From the NCBI GenBank assembly GCA_021785795.1, contig JAJYEK010000195.1, forward strand, positions 1 to 6,601: a DNA stretch of 6,601 bases, given 5' to 3'. Shown here one piece after another: positions 6,111 through 6,601 of the stretch. This DNA is from Pseudomonadota bacterium (lineage in GTDB: Bacteria; Pseudomonadota; Gammaproteobacteria; Acidiferrobacterales; UBA6901). Position numbers and translations under genes: made by a program. Position 1 is the first letter of the stretch, and each line of letters begins with the position of its first letter. The notes beneath the pieces were generated by a model. That model was not told the DNA's origin. It made no database searches and saw only the letters and a list, made by a program, of their open reading frames with translations.

Positions 6111-6286
6111 ATCGTCGCAATCGTCGCAGACAGTCGCACAGAATCGCAGAGCAAAAAACGGCACCACCCCTTGCAGAGTCTTTCATGTTTTCAACGGGTT
6201 ACACTTGACGACCATCCAATCGTCGCAAGAGTCGCAAGAGTCGCAAGCAATATTCCCCAAAGTCGCAAAGTCGCTATAGTCGCTAT
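6111..6286. repeat. Iteron-like TCGCA/TCGCT repeats in two clusters
   Basis: Cluster one (6111-6149) holds ATCGTCGCA twice in tandem (6111-6128) and two further TCGCA cores at 6134 and 6144. Cluster two (6216-6286) holds GTCGCAAGA twice plus GTCGCAAGC (6222-6248), another TCGCAA (6263), then AGTCGCTAT twice (6269-6286). Both clusters begin with the same 13-mer CCAATCGTCGCAA (6108-6120 and 6216-6228). The period inside tandem runs is 9 bases. The position next to an AT-rich stretch and in an element with its own primase suggests binding sites for a replication protein. Slippage-generated repeats without function are the alternative. Confidence 0.7.
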
Positions 6287-6330
6287 AAAGTACTTTAGAG
6301 AATATATTATTATTAAATAATATTCTGATA
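6283..6330. other. AT-rich palindromic stretch, possible unwinding region
   Basis: This segment is almost wholly A and T in a GC-rich neighbourhood. It includes a perfect 12-bp palindrome TAAAGTACTTTA (6286-6297) directly abutting the last TCGCTAT repeat, followed by an imperfect inverted repeat GAATAT...ATATTC (6300-6325). Adjacent repeats plus an AT-rich block is the layout of many iteron-type origins. No DnaA box was found by eye. Confidence 0.5.
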
Positions 6331-6390
6331 GTAGGCATAGACCAGAGAGAGGAAGACTGTGCAAAGGGGGTGAAGATTCTGCCAGATCAG

Positions 6391-6413
6391 GGGGCGGTTT
6401 TAGCCCCGATTTT
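6391..6413 (+). terminator. Weak terminator-like hairpin
   Basis: GGGGC (6391-6395) pairs with GCCCC (6403-6407) around a 7-base loop, followed by GATTTT. It could stop rightward transcription from the operon before the tRNA. The T-run is short, so this is tentative. Confidence 0.35.
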
Positions 6414-6421
6414 CCCCAAAT

Positions 6422-6439
6422 GCTTACAATGCGCTTACA
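6422..6439. repeat. Tandem GCTTACA 7-mers, one helical turn apart
   Basis: GCTTACA occurs at 6422-6428 and 6433-6439, an 11-base period, about 50-65 bases from the tRNA 3' end. Paired short repeats near an attachment site can be arm-type integrase or directionality-factor binding sites; that role is inferred from position only. Confidence 0.35.
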
Positions 6440-6450
6440 CGAAAAAGGAA

Positions 6451-6479
6451 AGGCACCTAGGAACCTGTCCTAAGTGCCT
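6451..6479 (-). terminator. Hairpin downstream of tRNA-Thr, probable terminator
   Basis: AGGCAC (6451-6456) pairs with GTGCCT (6474-6479) and TAGGA (6458-6462) with TCCTA (6468-6472), with one mismatched pair between them and a 5-base loop. Read on the minus strand from the tRNA, the stem is followed by TTCCTTTTT, so it should end the tRNA transcript. On the plus strand GTTTTA follows, so it may work in both directions. Confidence 0.65.
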
Positions 6480-6487
6480 GTTTTATA

Positions 6488-6563
6488 TGGTGCTGGCGAG
6501 AGGAATCGAACCCCCGACCCACTGATTACAAATCAGTAGCTCTACCGACTGAGCTACGCCAGC
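6488..6563 (-). tRNA. tRNA-Thr (anticodon UGU)
   Basis: A complete 76-base cloverleaf reads on the minus strand. It has a 7-bp acceptor stem (GCTGGCG with CGCCAGC, all Watson-Crick), a GCTC/GAGC D-stem, an anticodon arm ACTGA-TTTGTAA-TCAGT, a 5-base variable loop, a T-arm of GGGGG with CCTCT (two G-U pairs) around TTCGATT, discriminator A, and an encoded CCA at the 3' end (6488-6490). The anticodon TGT decodes ACA threonine codons. The 3' end faces the mobile element, so this is the likely integration target, and the gene has been kept whole at this junction. Position 26 is T, where a purine is more common. Confidence 0.95.
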
Positions 6564-6572
6564 AAGACGCGC

Positions 6573-6601
6573 AGTTTAACGCGAGGCGGGCGGTGTTTTC
6601 A
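6573..6601 (-). promoter_or_regulatory. Probable promoter of tRNA-Thr
   Basis: On the minus strand a -10-like TAAACT (6573-6578) lies nine bases before the tRNA 5' end. A TGAAA at the window edge (6597-6601) would complete a TTGAAA -35 box if the next base is T, with an 18-bp spacer (17 if the -10 is read as TTAAAC). The -35 box is only partly visible. Confidence 0.45.

Larger units (their letters stand above)
1..6487. mobile_element. Compact integrative element (phage-satellite-like or IME), right-hand part
   Basis: A tyrosine integrase fragment at the left edge, an AlpA-like protein, a primase-like gene, a phage-type adenine methyltransferase, a DUF3987 protein and small accessory genes run in one direction up to the 3' end of a tRNA-Thr gene on the opposite strand. 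This gene content and the tRNA junction are typical of integrase-borne islands. No virion, terminase, relaxase or conjugation gene is recognisable, so it is either a phage satellite or a small mobilisable element depending on a helper. The left boundary and the second attachment repeat lie outside the window; the right boundary is placed at the tRNA 3' end by inference, since the true crossover would normally lie inside the tRNA sequence. Confidence 0.65.
5877..6487. other. About 600-base non-coding right arm of the element
   Basis: No convincing gene is seen on either strand. From left to right it contains a GC-rich hairpin (5952-5996), two clusters of TCGCA-core repeats (6111-6149 and 6216-6286), an AT-rich segment (6283-6330), a weak terminator-like hairpin (6391-6413), two GCTTACA 7-mers (6422-6439) and a strong hairpin beside the tRNA (6451-6479). 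Base composition falls sharply near 6283-6330 compared with the coding region. The order (repeats, AT-rich stretch, then attachment-proximal motifs) suggests a replication/recombination control region, not leftover coding sequence. Confidence 0.6.

Noticed and set aside
6091..6279. A 62-codon plus-strand frame with Ser-Gln repeats (SQSSQSSQ and SQESQESQ)
   Set aside because: The SQ pattern is simply the 9-base DNA repeat read in frame. There is no good start or ribosome binding site and no family resemblance. I read the repeats as DNA-level structure.
6111..6286. CRISPR array
   Set aside because: The repeats are 6-13 bases with no unique spacers of constant length, and no cas gene is present.
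6289..6525. A plus-strand open frame running into the antisense of the tRNA, with CLQC and CPKC and ending in VLARGIEPPTH
   Set aside because: The first usable start is a GTG at 6370 with a poor ribosome binding site. The end is the well-known artefact of reading through the complement of a tRNA gene, and the Cys pairs fall partly in the terminator hairpin.

Overview
The window reads as the right-hand part of a compact integrative element sitting against a tRNA-Thr gene in a GC-rich proteobacterium. An alphaproteobacterial host is my best guess, from the gene families (HGGxSTGP protein, primase C-terminal module, DUF3987 helicase-like protein) and codon bias; the sequence alone does not prove it. 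All protein genes lie on the plus strand and most are coupled by ATGA-type overlaps. The lone RNA gene, tRNA-Thr(UGU), lies on the minus strand at the right edge, with its 3' end facing the element. This is the usual geometry for a tyrosine-integrase element inserted at a tRNA 3' end. The left end, including the integrase N-terminus and the other attachment site, is outside the window.

Layout. (1) 1-1056: the C-terminal catalytic half of a tyrosine integrase, then a coupled 200-aa protein of unknown function with a possible DNA-binding C-terminus; its 5' part carries an 11-C homopolymer. (2) 1053-1217: an inverted repeat at the stop codon, a rho-independent terminator and a probable promoter/operator region. 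(3) 1218-1621: an AlpA/excisionase-type DNA-binding protein and a 66-aa unknown protein. (4) 1614-4557: a replication and modification module, made of a primase-like gene split by an apparent one-base frameshift, a phage-type DNA N6-adenine methyltransferase and a DUF3987 (YfjI-like) helicase-like protein. (5) 4559-5876: a 66-aa acidic protein, a 189-aa protein with a distinctive C-terminal tail, an HGGxSTGP-type cysteine-rich protein and a 64-aa basic protein. (6) 5877-6487: about 600 bases without a convincing gene, holding a GC-rich hairpin, two clusters of TCGCA-core short tandem repeats, an AT-rich palindromic stretch, a pair of 7-mers one helical turn apart, and hairpins near the tRNA. 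(7) 6488-6601: tRNA-Thr and its probable promoter, presumably host DNA.

Taken together: the integrase and AlpA-like protein would handle integration and excision, and the primase and DUF3987 proteins would replicate the excised element, perhaps from the repeat/AT-rich region at the right end. No capsid, portal, terminase, tail, relaxase or conjugation gene is seen. A phage satellite or a small integrative mobilisable element are therefore the two readings worth testing. The apparent primase frameshift suggests that this copy may be replication-defective, unless it is a sequencing error or is recoded.
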